Part shown: in pieces, positions 1 to 6,538 of the stretch
Layout: each line of letters starts with the position of its first letter
Position numbering within the stretch: the stretch's first letter is position 1
Origin: Victivallales bacterium
Lineage (GTDB): Bacteria; Verrucomicrobiota; Lentisphaeria; Victivallales; Victivallaceae
Length of the DNA stretch: 9,253 bases
Direction of reading: 5' to 3'
Assembly (NCBI GenBank): GCA_019038735.1
Contig: JAHOYW010000277.1
Location: 1-9,253, forward strand
Made by a program: the position numbers and the translations under genes
Notes under the pieces: model-generated
Told to the model about the DNA's origin: nothing
Seen by the model: only the letters and a program-made list of their open reading frames with translations
The model's database searches: none

Positions 1-969
1 GTGATGGCAACAGCATTTGTACTATGGTTATTTTTAGATATTTGTCTTGCGAAAGATAAATGGCAAGAGCGCTTAAAAGAGTACTGTCCGTATTTAATTA
101 GCGGAGTAGTTTTGATTGTTTTATTTCTGTTGCTCAGTTTTGGAGATGTAAGAGAAATGGATGGAAATAGAATTCTTTGGAGTAGGGGCTTTACAAATCT
201 TAAATATCAATTTTTAGTGTTGTTGCCGATTCAATTTTTAGCCTTCCTGATGATGACGACAGCGGCTGTATGGCGACTGATTGTCGTTATTAAAAATAAA
301 AGTTTATTTAATTTATCGGAGAAAAATAAAATTTCATTATTGCTGCTTATCTTAAGCGGCGGTTTCTGGGTGTCTTATGCCTTGTATAATTGTTCTTTAC
401 CTAGGTATTCCGCTTTTATTGTTTTCCCGATGTATATTTTTATTGCCCTGAACACATCTATTAAAAATAAATACTTGATAGCTGTCTTGCCCTTAATACT
501 TTTAACAACAGGCATAATTAATATTAGTGGACGTTATTATTTGCATTTGCAGTCAAATCGTTTACGTTCAGGGGAATATTTGGAGAGAAGTCGTGAGTTT
601 TTGAATGACTTATGGGAAAATCAGGCTGCCTGCAAGCTTTTGGAAACAGAGTATTTTGATCGTCCCATCGTCGCCAAGTGGCCATTTATGCAAATGTTGA
701 CTATGCCGGGGATGGGCTATGTAACAAAAGCTTTGCCGAAAATTTATGCAGCTTGTCCGACAGTAACTTATGCTAAAATAAAAATTTATGACCCAAAGAT
801 AAAAATGCCGGATAATACGCTTTATATCTTTGCTTTCAATTCACTGGATGCCTGGAGCAAATTTGGTCCTTCGCTATTTCCCAAACGTAATAAAAGATAT
901 AAAATCATCCTAAAAAACCAGATTAAAGACGGCTGGTTCATCATATACGAAAAAGAACCGGAACCTTAG
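1..969 (+). CDS. C-terminal part of a polytopic membrane protein, probable GT-C type glycosyltransferase (5' truncated)
   Basis: The frame is open from the first base, so the gene almost certainly starts upstream and the GTG at base 1 is probably an internal Val codon. The visible 322 residues have hydrophobic segments at about 1-17, 31-48, 70-92, 112-132, 135-150 and 156-173, followed by a soluble tail of about 145 residues. The segment LPRYSAFIVFPMYIF (residues 132-146) resembles the R-Y-x-x-P-type stretch in the late membrane helices of GT-C enzymes (GT39/GT83/ArnT-like), which move sugars from polyprenyl-phosphate donors on the outer face of the inner membrane. The tail contains an IVAKWPFMQMLTMPGMGYV stretch and would face the periplasm. 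The N-terminal catalytic loop is outside the window, so the family is an inference and the donor and acceptor are unknown. The gene converges with the glycosidase at 1033-3057. Confidence 0.55.
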   Translation: MMATAFVLWLFLDICLAKDKWQERLKEYCPYLISGVVLIVLFLLLSFGDVREMDGNRILWSRGFTNLKYQFLVLLPIQFLAFLMMTTAAVWRLIVVIKNKSLFNLSEKNKISLLLLILSGGFWVSYALYNCSLPRYSAFIVFPMYIFIALNTSIKNKYLIAVLPLILLTTGIINISGRYYLHLQSNRLRSGEYLERSREFLNDLWENQAACKLLETEYFDRPIVAKWPFMQMLTMPGMGYVTKALPKIYAACPTVTYAKIKIYDPKIKMPDNTLYIFAFNSLDAWSKFGPSLFPKRNKRYKIILKNQIKDGWFIIYEKEPEP

Positions 970-987
970 TTTATCAGGAAATGTAGG

Positions 988-1005
988 GATAACAGTGATG
1001 TTATC
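988..1005. other. Small hairpin with GTGA tetraloop between convergent genes
   Basis: GATAACA and TGTTATC form a perfect 7-bp stem closed by GTGA, which fits the GNRA tetraloop consensus. It lies in the 63-base gap between two convergent stop codons. There is no T-run on either side, so it is not a canonical intrinsic terminator. It may protect 3' ends or may be chance. Confidence 0.3.
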
Positions 1006-1032
1006 TAAATGATATTCCAAGCGCATTTGTTT

Positions 1033-3057
1033 TTAATGATGCAGAACGACCATCTGGTGACAGGTGAATTCATCAACATTGATTTTTATAGCATTGTCAA
1101 GCTGTTCAAAAGCAAGCTCTTTTCCCTGCGGTTCTAAACTAATACTTTTTACCGGCTTACTTGTCTTTAGAGTAAGTGCGGTATTGTGTAGCGGCAATAG
1201 ATCTTCAATGACTTCGATATTCAGACCATCTTCAGCTACCGTTCCTCCTGAAAGTTTCACCTGTCCGCCGCGCAGAATAGTATTTGCGCTTAAAAGGTGC
1301 AGGATACTGCGCTTTTCGGACACTTGCTCATTCAAGGTAATCCGCGCGGTTGACGGCAGGTTTGTAGTCAATGACAAATCATCACCGAGCAGTTTCTTGA
1401 TGCAGTTTACAATATATTCCTTGACGGCTACCGCCCCGAAACTACGGTACATTGTGAACACAGGATGTGCCAGATACATGATTTGATTTTTCATTACACC
1501 GCAGGCAAAACCTGAAGGATCAAGCTTGTTTGGGGCGTGCTGATGTGAACAAAAATGCTTATAGCTGCGATTGAAGTATGGATCGTAAACATCACCAAGG
1601 GATTCTCCGTCAGTGATTTTCGTGCGATAGCTCCGCGTGTAGCAGACTAAAGGACTGTCCACAAAATCAGCCCGTACATCAGGGAAAGGTAAAATGTAGT
1701 CAGGAGAGAACTCGCTGGTTCCTTCCAGAGTCGCGCCGAGATCGAACAGAAATTCTGTTTCATCCGCGTTAAGACCGCTTTTACCGGTCAGGAATAATTT
1801 TCCGCCCTGCGTCAGGTAGGCATCCAGTAATTTTTTTAATTTTTCATCAATCAGCACATCGTCCGGCAGGATCAGCAGAGCGTATTTTGAAAAATCCATT
1901 TCCATATCAATAATATCAAAAAGCAGATGACTCTCAAGCAGGATTCGGGTTACGCCGACATCACTGTCTTCTTCGCGCGGATGTTCCGGGTTGACCGCGA
2001 CGCTCGAAAGGACAGCGACGTCAGCGACTGATTCTGCATTTACGCACCAGGCTTCTTTGCTTTCAACTTCCTTGTATGCGGAGCCGATTAATTTATAGGT
2101 TGATTCATCAAGTTTACCGCAGGGGTGCAGTTGATCGCCAATGCTGCATTTAGCATTATAAGCAATCATTGCCGCGCATTCGTAACGCAGGGCGTTAGGA
2201 TGCTTGAAGCCGCCGAACTCGCCCCAGGTGGTATGGAATTTACCGGTCATTCCGAGAAAGTCGTGTTCCAGATTTGTGCAGTATTTAGCCCCCATCGGAA
2301 AATGATCGTAGCCCCAGCCGCCGGTTGGAAGTGATTCCAGCTCAAGGTGACTGAAGTATTTGAGAATGTCCCGGTCGCCGCGTGTAATATGTCCGCTGTT
2401 ATGAAAAACCGGCATGTCGGGATCCAGTTCTTTGCTGGCGGCAGTAGTTTTTTTGTAATAATTTTTAAGCACCGCTGCAGAGTGGATTTTGCGGTCATGT
2501 TCGGAAGCTGCATCCAAACCTTTTTCCTCCATGGATTTCATACACCATTTACAGCAGCATTGACCTTGGCTAATGATGTCATAAAATAAACCATCACAAT
2601 TAGGAAAGAGGCGTGCAACTTCGCGAATCTGGTCACAGAGAAAATCCAGAAATGGCGAATTAAAACACATTGAATGAAAACCCGGATTTATTATTTCTTC
2701 CGGTCCACCGCCGCCATATTGCCCGTTTGCCCGTAATTCGCGCCACTCAGGATGTTTCGCGGCGCCCCAGTTGTTGATGCCGGCAGTAAGGTAAATCGGT
2801 ACATTGATATCGATTTCTTTGCAGGCGTCAAACTGTGCCCGGAGCAGATCGAAATCCAAATGCGGATGACGTTCTCCCACTTCAGTATTGTAATAACTCC
2901 AGCCGTGATGGCAAACCGCAAAACAAGTAATTGAGTTAATGTGACTGGCTTTTAATGTTTCCTGCCATTTTTGCTTATCGAAAGCAACTCCTATTTCAGG
3001 AATATGTGGGGAAGTGTGAAAATCCAGATGGATTTGACGAAAACGTAAATTATGCAT
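1033..3057 (-). CDS. Cytoplasmic GHL6/GH42-like glycoside hydrolase, possibly an alpha-L-fucosidase (GH151-like)
   Basis: This 674-residue protein has a TIM-barrel-like N-terminal region (about 1-340), a middle Rossmann-like region that recalls the beta-galactosidase trimerisation domain (about 343-450, with VADVAVLSS and KYALLILPDDVLID), and a C-terminal beta-rich region. Barrel landmarks are HHGWSYY at 50-56, the strand-end GLFYDI with Asp160, LELESLP with Glu239/Glu241, and TTWGEFGG with Glu280. This architecture is typical of proteins annotated as hypothetical glycosyl hydrolase 6 and of the GH151 alpha-L-fucosidases. The fucosidase activity is only an inference. No signal peptide is visible, so it should act in the cytoplasm on short imported oligosaccharides. 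An unusual CCCKWC cluster sits at 167-172. The ATG is supported by AGAGG on the minus strand (3066-3070) eight bases upstream. A divergent AraC-type gene begins 130 bases away and is the likely regulator; the best minus-strand -10-like hexamer is TATATT at 3088-3093, with a poor -35, as expected for an activator-dependent promoter. Confidence 0.7.
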   Translation of the reverse strand: MHNLRFRQIHLDFHTSPHIPEIGVAFDKQKWQETLKASHINSITCFAVCHHGWSYYNTEVGERHPHLDFDLLRAQFDACKEIDINVPIYLTAGINNWGAAKHPEWRELRANGQYGGGGPEEIINPGFHSMCFNSPFLDFLCDQIREVARLFPNCDGLFYDIISQGQCCCKWCMKSMEEKGLDAASEHDRKIHSAAVLKNYYKKTTAASKELDPDMPVFHNSGHITRGDRDILKYFSHLELESLPTGGWGYDHFPMGAKYCTNLEHDFLGMTGKFHTTWGEFGGFKHPNALRYECAAMIAYNAKCSIGDQLHPCGKLDESTYKLIGSAYKEVESKEAWCVNAESVADVAVLSSVAVNPEHPREEDSDVGVTRILLESHLLFDIIDMEMDFSKYALLILPDDVLIDEKLKKLLDAYLTQGGKLFLTGKSGLNADETEFLFDLGATLEGTSEFSPDYILPFPDVRADFVDSPLVCYTRSYRTKITDGESLGDVYDPYFNRSYKHFCSHQHAPNKLDPSGFACGVMKNQIMYLAHPVFTMYRSFGAVAVKEYIVNCIKKLLGDDLSLTTNLPSTARITLNEQVSEKRSILHLLSANTILRGGQVKLSGGTVAEDGLNIEVIEDLLPLHNTALTLKTSKPVKSISLEPQGKELAFEQLDNAIKINVDEFTCHQMVVLHH

Positions 3058-3109
3058 TGTATATACCTCTTATTTTAAGTTTTATTTAATATAAACTTGC
3101 TTTCTCTTA

Positions 3110-3137
3110 TTGAAATGTAAGATTTTTGGTTTAATAT
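3110..3137 (+). promoter_or_regulatory. Candidate sigma70-type promoter of the AraC-family gene
   Basis: TTGAAA (3110-3115) and TAATAT (3132-3137) are separated by 16 bases and lie about 50 bases before the ATG at 3188. The first hexamer matches the -35 consensus at 5 of 6 positions and the second matches the -10 at 4 of 6. The region is AT-rich, so chance matches are likely; the position between divergent genes is the main support. Confidence 0.3.
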
Positions 3138-3146
3138 GTACGTATT
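3133..3146. promoter_or_regulatory. Near-palindromic candidate operator between divergent genes
   Basis: AATATGTACGTATT is symmetric around GTAC at 12 of 14 positions. It overlaps the proposed -10 of the regulator gene and lies about 75 bases upstream of the glycosidase start. A repressor or autoregulatory site would fit here. However, AraC proteins usually bind direct repeats as well as inverted ones, so the assignment to this regulator is inference. Confidence 0.25.
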
Positions 3147-3187
3147 GAACATTTTTTAACTTTTGTGCCAGTTTGGAATGATTATTT

Positions 3188-3977
3188 ATGGTTAATAATA
3201 AAAGAAAGTATCATGATTTTTATGAGCCGGATATACGCCTGTTATTTGTTGAGCAGGTGTTGAATGAGGGCTGGAACCATAATCAGCTTTCCGCGCCATT
3301 CTGGAGACTTTACTGGAATGAAGAACCGGGAAGTTTTATTTTTTTTAAAAATCAACAGATTGAACTCACCCCTGACAAAATTATTGTAATACCGCCTAAT
3401 ACTCCTTTGCTTACTCGCACTGTCAGGCCTGTACAGCATTTTTATGTGCACTTTGTGATTAAACCTCCTTACAGTTCAATGAAAGATAAAATATTTACTT
3501 TTTCTGCTGATTCTGAGATTTTGAGTACTATTAAGTCATGTATTGAATTGTTGCGGACACAGCGTAATGACTCCTTTAATATGGTTTTCCTGTGCCAGAA
3601 ATTAATTTGCTCAATCATGATCCAGCTTCCTGAAAAAGAATTAAAAAATCCTTATGCTGACTATAAGGGTGCGTAAAGTTGCGCAATATATTGATAATAA
3701 TATTCAGCAAAAGATTCGAAACAGTGATTTTGCTAAATTAGCCGGAATGCACGGCGGAGCCATTAATCGACTTTTCAAGGAGCAGACCGGACAAACGCCT
3801 TTGGAATATCAAAAACTTCAACGAATTGAAAAGGTTTGTGTGTTGCTGCAGTTTTCTGATAAATCGATTGAACAAATTGCCGATGAGACAGGTTTTTATG
3901 ATCGTTTTCACTTATCAAGGGTCTTCAAAAGCGCACGCGGCATCGGTCCTGCGGAATACCGGAATATTATAACATGA
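3188..3977 (+). pseudogene. AraC-family transcriptional regulator split by a +1 frameshift
   Basis: Two consecutive frames together make one AraC-type regulator. The first (3188-3676) encodes a cupin-like sensor region with FWRLYWNEEPGSF and IELTPDKIIVIPPNTP, as seen in sugar-responsive AraC proteins. The second (3654-3977) encodes the DNA-binding region with two helix-turn-helix units, one around NSDFAKLAG...INRLFKEQTG and one around IEQIADETGFYDRFHLSRVF. Removing the T at 3662 joins them as NPYADIRVRKVAQYIDNN; removing one A of the A6 run at 3643-3648 also restores the frame, giving LKILMLTIRVRKV. Either repair gives 262 residues, a normal family length. There is a GGA at 3175-3177, ten bases before the ATG. 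Divergence from the glycosidase gene suggests it senses that enzyme's substrate or product. Both halves look well conserved, so the break is recent, a sequencing error, or a recoding site. Confidence 0.8.
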
Positions 3978-4170
3978 AAAGTGTAGTCCGCCGTTCTGGG
4001 TCTTCACAAAAATCTGTTCTGCGGCATTTTTGTCTTTCGCCTTTGATGTTTTTTATGTAGCCTTACACTGGCAACGGTTACATTTGCGACTAGCTGTCAT
4101 ATTGCATTAGCTGTTTCGTAAATATTTGAATAACAAGTGACAAAACGCGAATCCGGGTGTAGATTAACTG
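3978..4170. other. Intergenic region between regulator and queH
   Basis: These 193 bases hold no confident gene. A GC-richer patch at about 3981-4045 contrasts with the AT-rich remainder. It contains an 8-bp inverted repeat, ACAAAAAT (4006-4013) and ATTTTTGT (4026-4033), with a 12-base loop, which could be a weak terminator for the regulator. A short frame of 28 codons starts at 3974 and overlaps the regulator stop as ATGA. TAGCTGT occurs twice, at 4091-4097 and 4108-4114. No convincing queH promoter was found. Confidence 0.35.
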
Positions 4171-4704
4171 ATGCTTATGACTAAAAACAAAAAAATATTA
4201 TTACATGTGTGTTGTGCTCCATGCGCCACGGCTTGTGTGGAACGCCTGCTGGCAAATGACCGTGATGTGAGTTTGTATTTTTCCAATTCCAACATTAACA
4301 GTAAAATGGAATTTGAAAAACGCTTGAGTTATGTTGAAAAAATAGCCGGGATTTTTGATGTGGGACTGGAAATAGATATTTATCGGCATGACGACTGGCT
4401 GGAGCATGTGCGCGGTTTGGAAAATGAAGCGGAAAAAGGTTTGCGTTGCGTAAAATGTTTTGAATGGGGACTGCGGCGGACAGCGCAGAAAGCGGCGGCT
4501 CTTGGCATTGAAAGTTTCGCGACAAGTTTGACGGTCAGCCCGCACAAAAATTCACGGATCATTTTTGAAGTCGGCAATCAGTATTCAGGCTTTGACGCAT
4601 TGGATTTCAAGAAGCAGGACGGTTTCAAAAGAAGCCGGGAATTAAGTAAAGAATTTGTTCTGTATCGGCAAAGCTATTGCGGCTGTGAATTTTCGATAAA
4701 TTAA
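4171..4704 (+). CDS. queH: Epoxyqueuosine reductase QueH (DUF208 family)
   Basis: QueH carries out the last step of queuosine synthesis, reducing epoxyqueuosine to queuosine at position 34 of tRNAs with a GUN anticodon. It is the cobalamin-independent alternative to QueG. All family hallmarks are present in 177 residues: HVCCAPC at 12-18, RCVKCF at 92-97, LTVSPHKNS at 120-128, FKKQDGFKRS at 146-155 and YRQSYCGCEFS at 165-175. The cysteines at 14, 15, 18, 93, 96, 170 and 172 are those expected for the iron-sulfur/iron active site of this family. The start at 4171 is preceded by a weak GGGTG at 4155-4159; a second ATG two codons later (4177) is possible. No other queuosine gene is nearby, so precursor genes or salvage must lie elsewhere. 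The protein is cytoplasmic. Confidence 0.95.
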   Translation: MLMTKNKKILLHVCCAPCATACVERLLANDRDVSLYFSNSNINSKMEFEKRLSYVEKIAGIFDVGLEIDIYRHDDWLEHVRGLENEAEKGLRCVKCFEWGLRRTAQKAAALGIESFATSLTVSPHKNSRIIFEVGNQYSGFDALDFKKQDGFKRSRELSKEFVLYRQSYCGCEFSIN

Positions 4705-4882
4705 ATTTAAAGTCTTAAGCGTACAGCAAGAATATCCAACTATAAATTATGGATGTGAATCTAAAATAACATGGAAAATAAAAGATAAAAAAGCACTTGT
4801 GCTTCTTGAAAAAAATAAATCATGGGCTAGTTTTATTAATGTATTTTATCTAATTAACTCAATAACAATCGAAGCGAGGTGA
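4700..4882 (+). pseudogene. Open frame without start codon between queH and serC, possible gene remnant
   Basis: One frame stays open for 60 codons through AT-rich DNA, from just after a TAA at 4697-4699 to a TGA at 4880-4882. It reads like protein, with VLSVQQEYPTINYGC followed by a Lys-rich stretch, LVLLEKNKSWASFINVF and an end at SITIEAR. There is no ATG; the only GTG is late and lacks a ribosome binding site. It could be the 3' end of a gene whose 5' part was lost, or a chance open stretch. I do not recognise a family. Nothing else is visible in the gap except a short palindrome at 4791-4804. Confidence 0.22.
4876..4881 (+). promoter_or_regulatory. Ribosome binding site that fixes the serC start
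   Basis: GAGGTG lies six bases before the ATG at 4888. The upstream in-frame GTG at 4879 is inside this Shine-Dalgarno sequence, so it cannot be the start. Confidence 0.8.
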
Positions 4883-4887
4883 ATATC

Positions 4888-5970
4888 ATGAAGGTATATA
4901 ATTTTAGCGCTGGTCCGGCTATGCTGCCGGAAGAAGTAATGCTCAAGGCACAAGAAGAATTTTGTAATTATGGTGATACAAAATGTGGTATTCTGGAATT
5001 ATCACATCGCGGCCCGCAGTTCATGGATGTCCTCGCTACTGCTAAACAAAATATTCGTGATTTGATGAATATCAATGATGATTATGAAATCTGTTTTGTT
5101 CAAGGCGGAGCCAGTATGCAGTTCTGTATGATCCCTATGAATTTCCTGCCTGCTGACGGCGTCGCCGATTACGCAGACTCTGGAACCTGGAGTTCAAAAG
5201 CTATTCAGGAAGCACAGCGTTTTGCTAAAATTAATGTTGTCGGCAGCAGTAAAGAAACTAATTACGACCGTATTCCGGTTGTCCGCCATTGGCAGCCATC
5301 AGAAAACGCGGCATATATGCATATTACCAGCAATAACACTATCGCGGGAACGCAGTTTCATACTTTTCCTCCTGTAAAAGAAGGTGTTCCAATGATCGCT
5401 GACATGTCCAGTGATTTCATGTCACGGGTGATTGACATTAATGATTTCGGCATGGTTTACGGTGGTGCTCAGAAGAATCTTGGACCAAGTGGTGTAGCTC
5501 TGGTTATTATCCGTAAGGACTTGGCAGCGCGCGGAAATAAAAATATTCCGACTATGTTGCGTTATAGTACTTATATTGATAAAGATTCAATGTTCAATAC
5601 TCCTCCGACTTTTGCTATTTACCTCCTGAAACTGGTAACAGACTGGATGAAAGCTCAAGGCGGTTTGGCGATGATCGAAGAAATCAATAACACCAAGTCC
5701 GAGGCACTTTATGAGCTTATTGACGGAAGCGATTTTTACAGAAGTCCGGTTGAACCAGGTAGTCGCTCTAAAATGAATATTGTTTTTCGTCTGCCTAGTG
5801 AAGAGCTTGAAGGTGAGTTTATCAAAAAAGCTGGCATGAACGGCATGAGCGGCTTGAAAGGTCATCGCTCAGTAGGCGGTATCCGTGCCAGCATTTACAA
5901 CGCGATGCCGATTGCCGGTGTTGAAAAATTGATTGATTTTATGATTCAATTTGAGAAAAATAAAGGCTGA
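4888..5970 (+). CDS. serC: Phosphoserine aminotransferase SerC
   Basis: SerC is a cytoplasmic PLP enzyme that transaminates 3-phosphohydroxypyruvate with glutamate to O-phosphoserine in serine synthesis. Many SerC enzymes also serve pyridoxal phosphate synthesis. The 360-residue protein has the normal family length and begins MKVYNFSAGPAMLP. Further hallmarks are GGASMQF at 73-79, the PLP-contacting ADSGTWS at 96-102, the HITSNNTIAGTQF stretch at 145-157, ADMSSDF at 171-177, YGGAQKNLGPSG at 191-202 with the Schiff-base Lys at 196, TPPTFAIY at 238-245 and GHRSVGGIRASIYNA at 325-339. The start is set by a strong ribosome binding site. No serA or serB is adjacent, and the gene is closed by an intrinsic terminator, so it looks like a single-gene transcription unit unless read from queH. 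Confidence 0.97.
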   Translation: MKVYNFSAGPAMLPEEVMLKAQEEFCNYGDTKCGILELSHRGPQFMDVLATAKQNIRDLMNINDDYEICFVQGGASMQFCMIPMNFLPADGVADYADSGTWSSKAIQEAQRFAKINVVGSSKETNYDRIPVVRHWQPSENAAYMHITSNNTIAGTQFHTFPPVKEGVPMIADMSSDFMSRVIDINDFGMVYGGAQKNLGPSGVALVIIRKDLAARGNKNIPTMLRYSTYIDKDSMFNTPPTFAIYLLKLVTDWMKAQGGLAMIEEINNTKSEALYELIDGSDFYRSPVEPGSRSKMNIVFRLPSEELEGEFIKKAGMNGMSGLKGHRSVGGIRASIYNAMPIAGVEKLIDFMIQFEKNKG

Positions 5971-6000
5971 TTATATTTAATAAATAGACAAAAAATAGAT

Positions 6001-6042
6001 AAAAATGACCTTGTGCCTAAAAAAACATAAGGTCATTTTTTT
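6001..6042 (+). terminator. Rho-independent terminator after serC
   Basis: AAAAATGACCTT (6001-6012) and AAGGTCATTTTT (6029-6040) form a perfect 12-bp stem, which can extend inward to 15 bp with one G-T wobble, leaving a 10-base loop. A run of seven T follows at 6036-6042. It starts 31 bases after the serC stop and separates serC from the secretion operon. The A-run on the left arm means it might also work on the minus strand. Confidence 0.88.
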
Positions 6043-6096
6043 GTTCAATACATCATTTGAAATAATATAGATGTACTAATAAAATCTTGATTTTAT

Positions 6097-6125
6097 TTGC
6101 AAAGGGACTTGATTAGATATATATT
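6097..6125 (+). promoter_or_regulatory. Candidate sigma70-type promoter of the type I secretion operon
   Basis: TTGCAA (6097-6102) and TATATT (6120-6125) are separated by 17 bases, the optimal spacing. They match the consensus at 4 of 6 and 5 of 6 positions. Transcription would start near 6132, giving a leader of about 75 bases before the ATG at 6208. The position just after the serC terminator supports an independent transcription unit. Confidence 0.5.
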
Positions 6126-6128
6126 CTT

Positions 6129-6166
6129 GTGGGAAGGAACGCTTAAGTATATAGTGATACTCCCAC
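6129..6166 (+). other. Possible structured leader (stem-loop) upstream of the secretion operon
   Basis: GTGGGA (6129-6134) pairs perfectly with TCCCAC (6161-6166), and a nested pair AGTAT (6146-6150) with ATACT (6157-6161) partly continues or competes with the outer stem. It sits at or just after the proposed transcription start and ends 30 bases before the ribosome binding site. It might be an RNA hairpin affecting stability or translation, or a DNA inverted repeat bound by a regulator. I do not recognise a known riboswitch. Confidence 0.35.
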
Positions 6167-6207
6167 TGTAGTTTCGTAGGCTTGTAATAAATTCGAAAGG
6201 AGCAAGC

Positions 6208-6531
6208 ATGGCTAAAAAGAGAAGATTTGTTGACGGTATTGAATCCATCAGTTTTATGGAGGGAATGGTTCATATTGAATTGTTTAATTATATTGATGGT
6301 TCTCAAAAAGGAAAGGGACGCCGACCCGAACCTGAAGTTGCTGAAGAGTTAATTTTCAATCCTCAAGGATTTTTGCAGGCTTTCACTGCCATGCAGAATC
6401 TGGTAGGACAATTAGAGGATGCTGGAGTTATTAAAAAGAGTGATGTCAAGAGGACTATCCCAGTAAATGCGGAAAGTGTTGATGACGCTCCCGACTCCAT
6501 AATATCACCAAATTGGGATAGCAAGAAATAA
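6208..6531 (+). CDS. Small conserved-looking protein of unknown function, first gene of a T1SS operon
   Basis: I do not recognise the family with certainty. The 107-residue protein has a basic start (MAKKRRF), a likely beta-hairpin region at 11-29 (SISFMEGMVHIELFNYI), a basic linker at 34-40 (KGKGRRP), a strand at about 45-51, a probable amphipathic helix at 52-71 (NPQGFLQAFTAMQNLVGQLE) and an acidic, disordered-looking tail from about 88. It has no signal peptide, no membrane segment, no double-glycine leader and no RTX repeats, so it is probably cytoplasmic and not the cargo. A strong AAAGGAG at 6196-6202 lies five bases before the ATG. Only seven bases separate its stop from the start of the ABC exporter gene, which itself lacks a clear ribosome binding site, so the two are probably translationally coupled. 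By context it may help secretion, for example as a chaperone or exporter partner; this is inference. Confidence 0.85.
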   Translation: MAKKRRFVDGIESISFMEGMVHIELFNYIDGSQKGKGRRPEPEVAEELIFNPQGFLQAFTAMQNLVGQLEDAGVIKKSDVKRTIPVNAESVDDAPDSIISPNWDSKK

Positions 6532-6538
6532 CTTTTAT

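Noticed and set aside
1064..1486. A 140-codon + strand frame opposite the glycosidase
   Set aside because: It is fully antisense to a well-supported gene and its Ser-rich translation shows no family signature.
4201..4577. Three antisense open frames inside queH
   Set aside because: They lie opposite a gene with all QueH motifs; their translations have no domain features and reflect codon bias of the sense strand.
4791..4804. AAGCACTTGTGCTT palindrome as a terminator for queH
   Set aside because: With a realistic loop the stem is only five base pairs, it is preceded by A and followed by no T-run, so termination on the + strand is not supported.
4879..4887. Upstream GTG start for serC adding three residues
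   Set aside because: The GTG lies within the GAGGTG ribosome binding site of the ATG at 4888, and SerC proteins start at the MKVYNFSAGP-like sequence.
6076..6306. A 76-codon open frame on the minus strand over the secretion operon leader
   Set aside because: It overlaps the promoter, leader and start of the 107-residue protein in antisense, has no recognisable motif and no convincing ribosome binding site.
6208..6531. The 107-residue protein as the secreted cargo
   Set aside because: No Gly-Gly leader near the N-terminus, no glycine-rich nonapeptide RTX repeats and no typical C-terminal secretion tail were seen; an accessory role fits better, though direct evidence is lacking.
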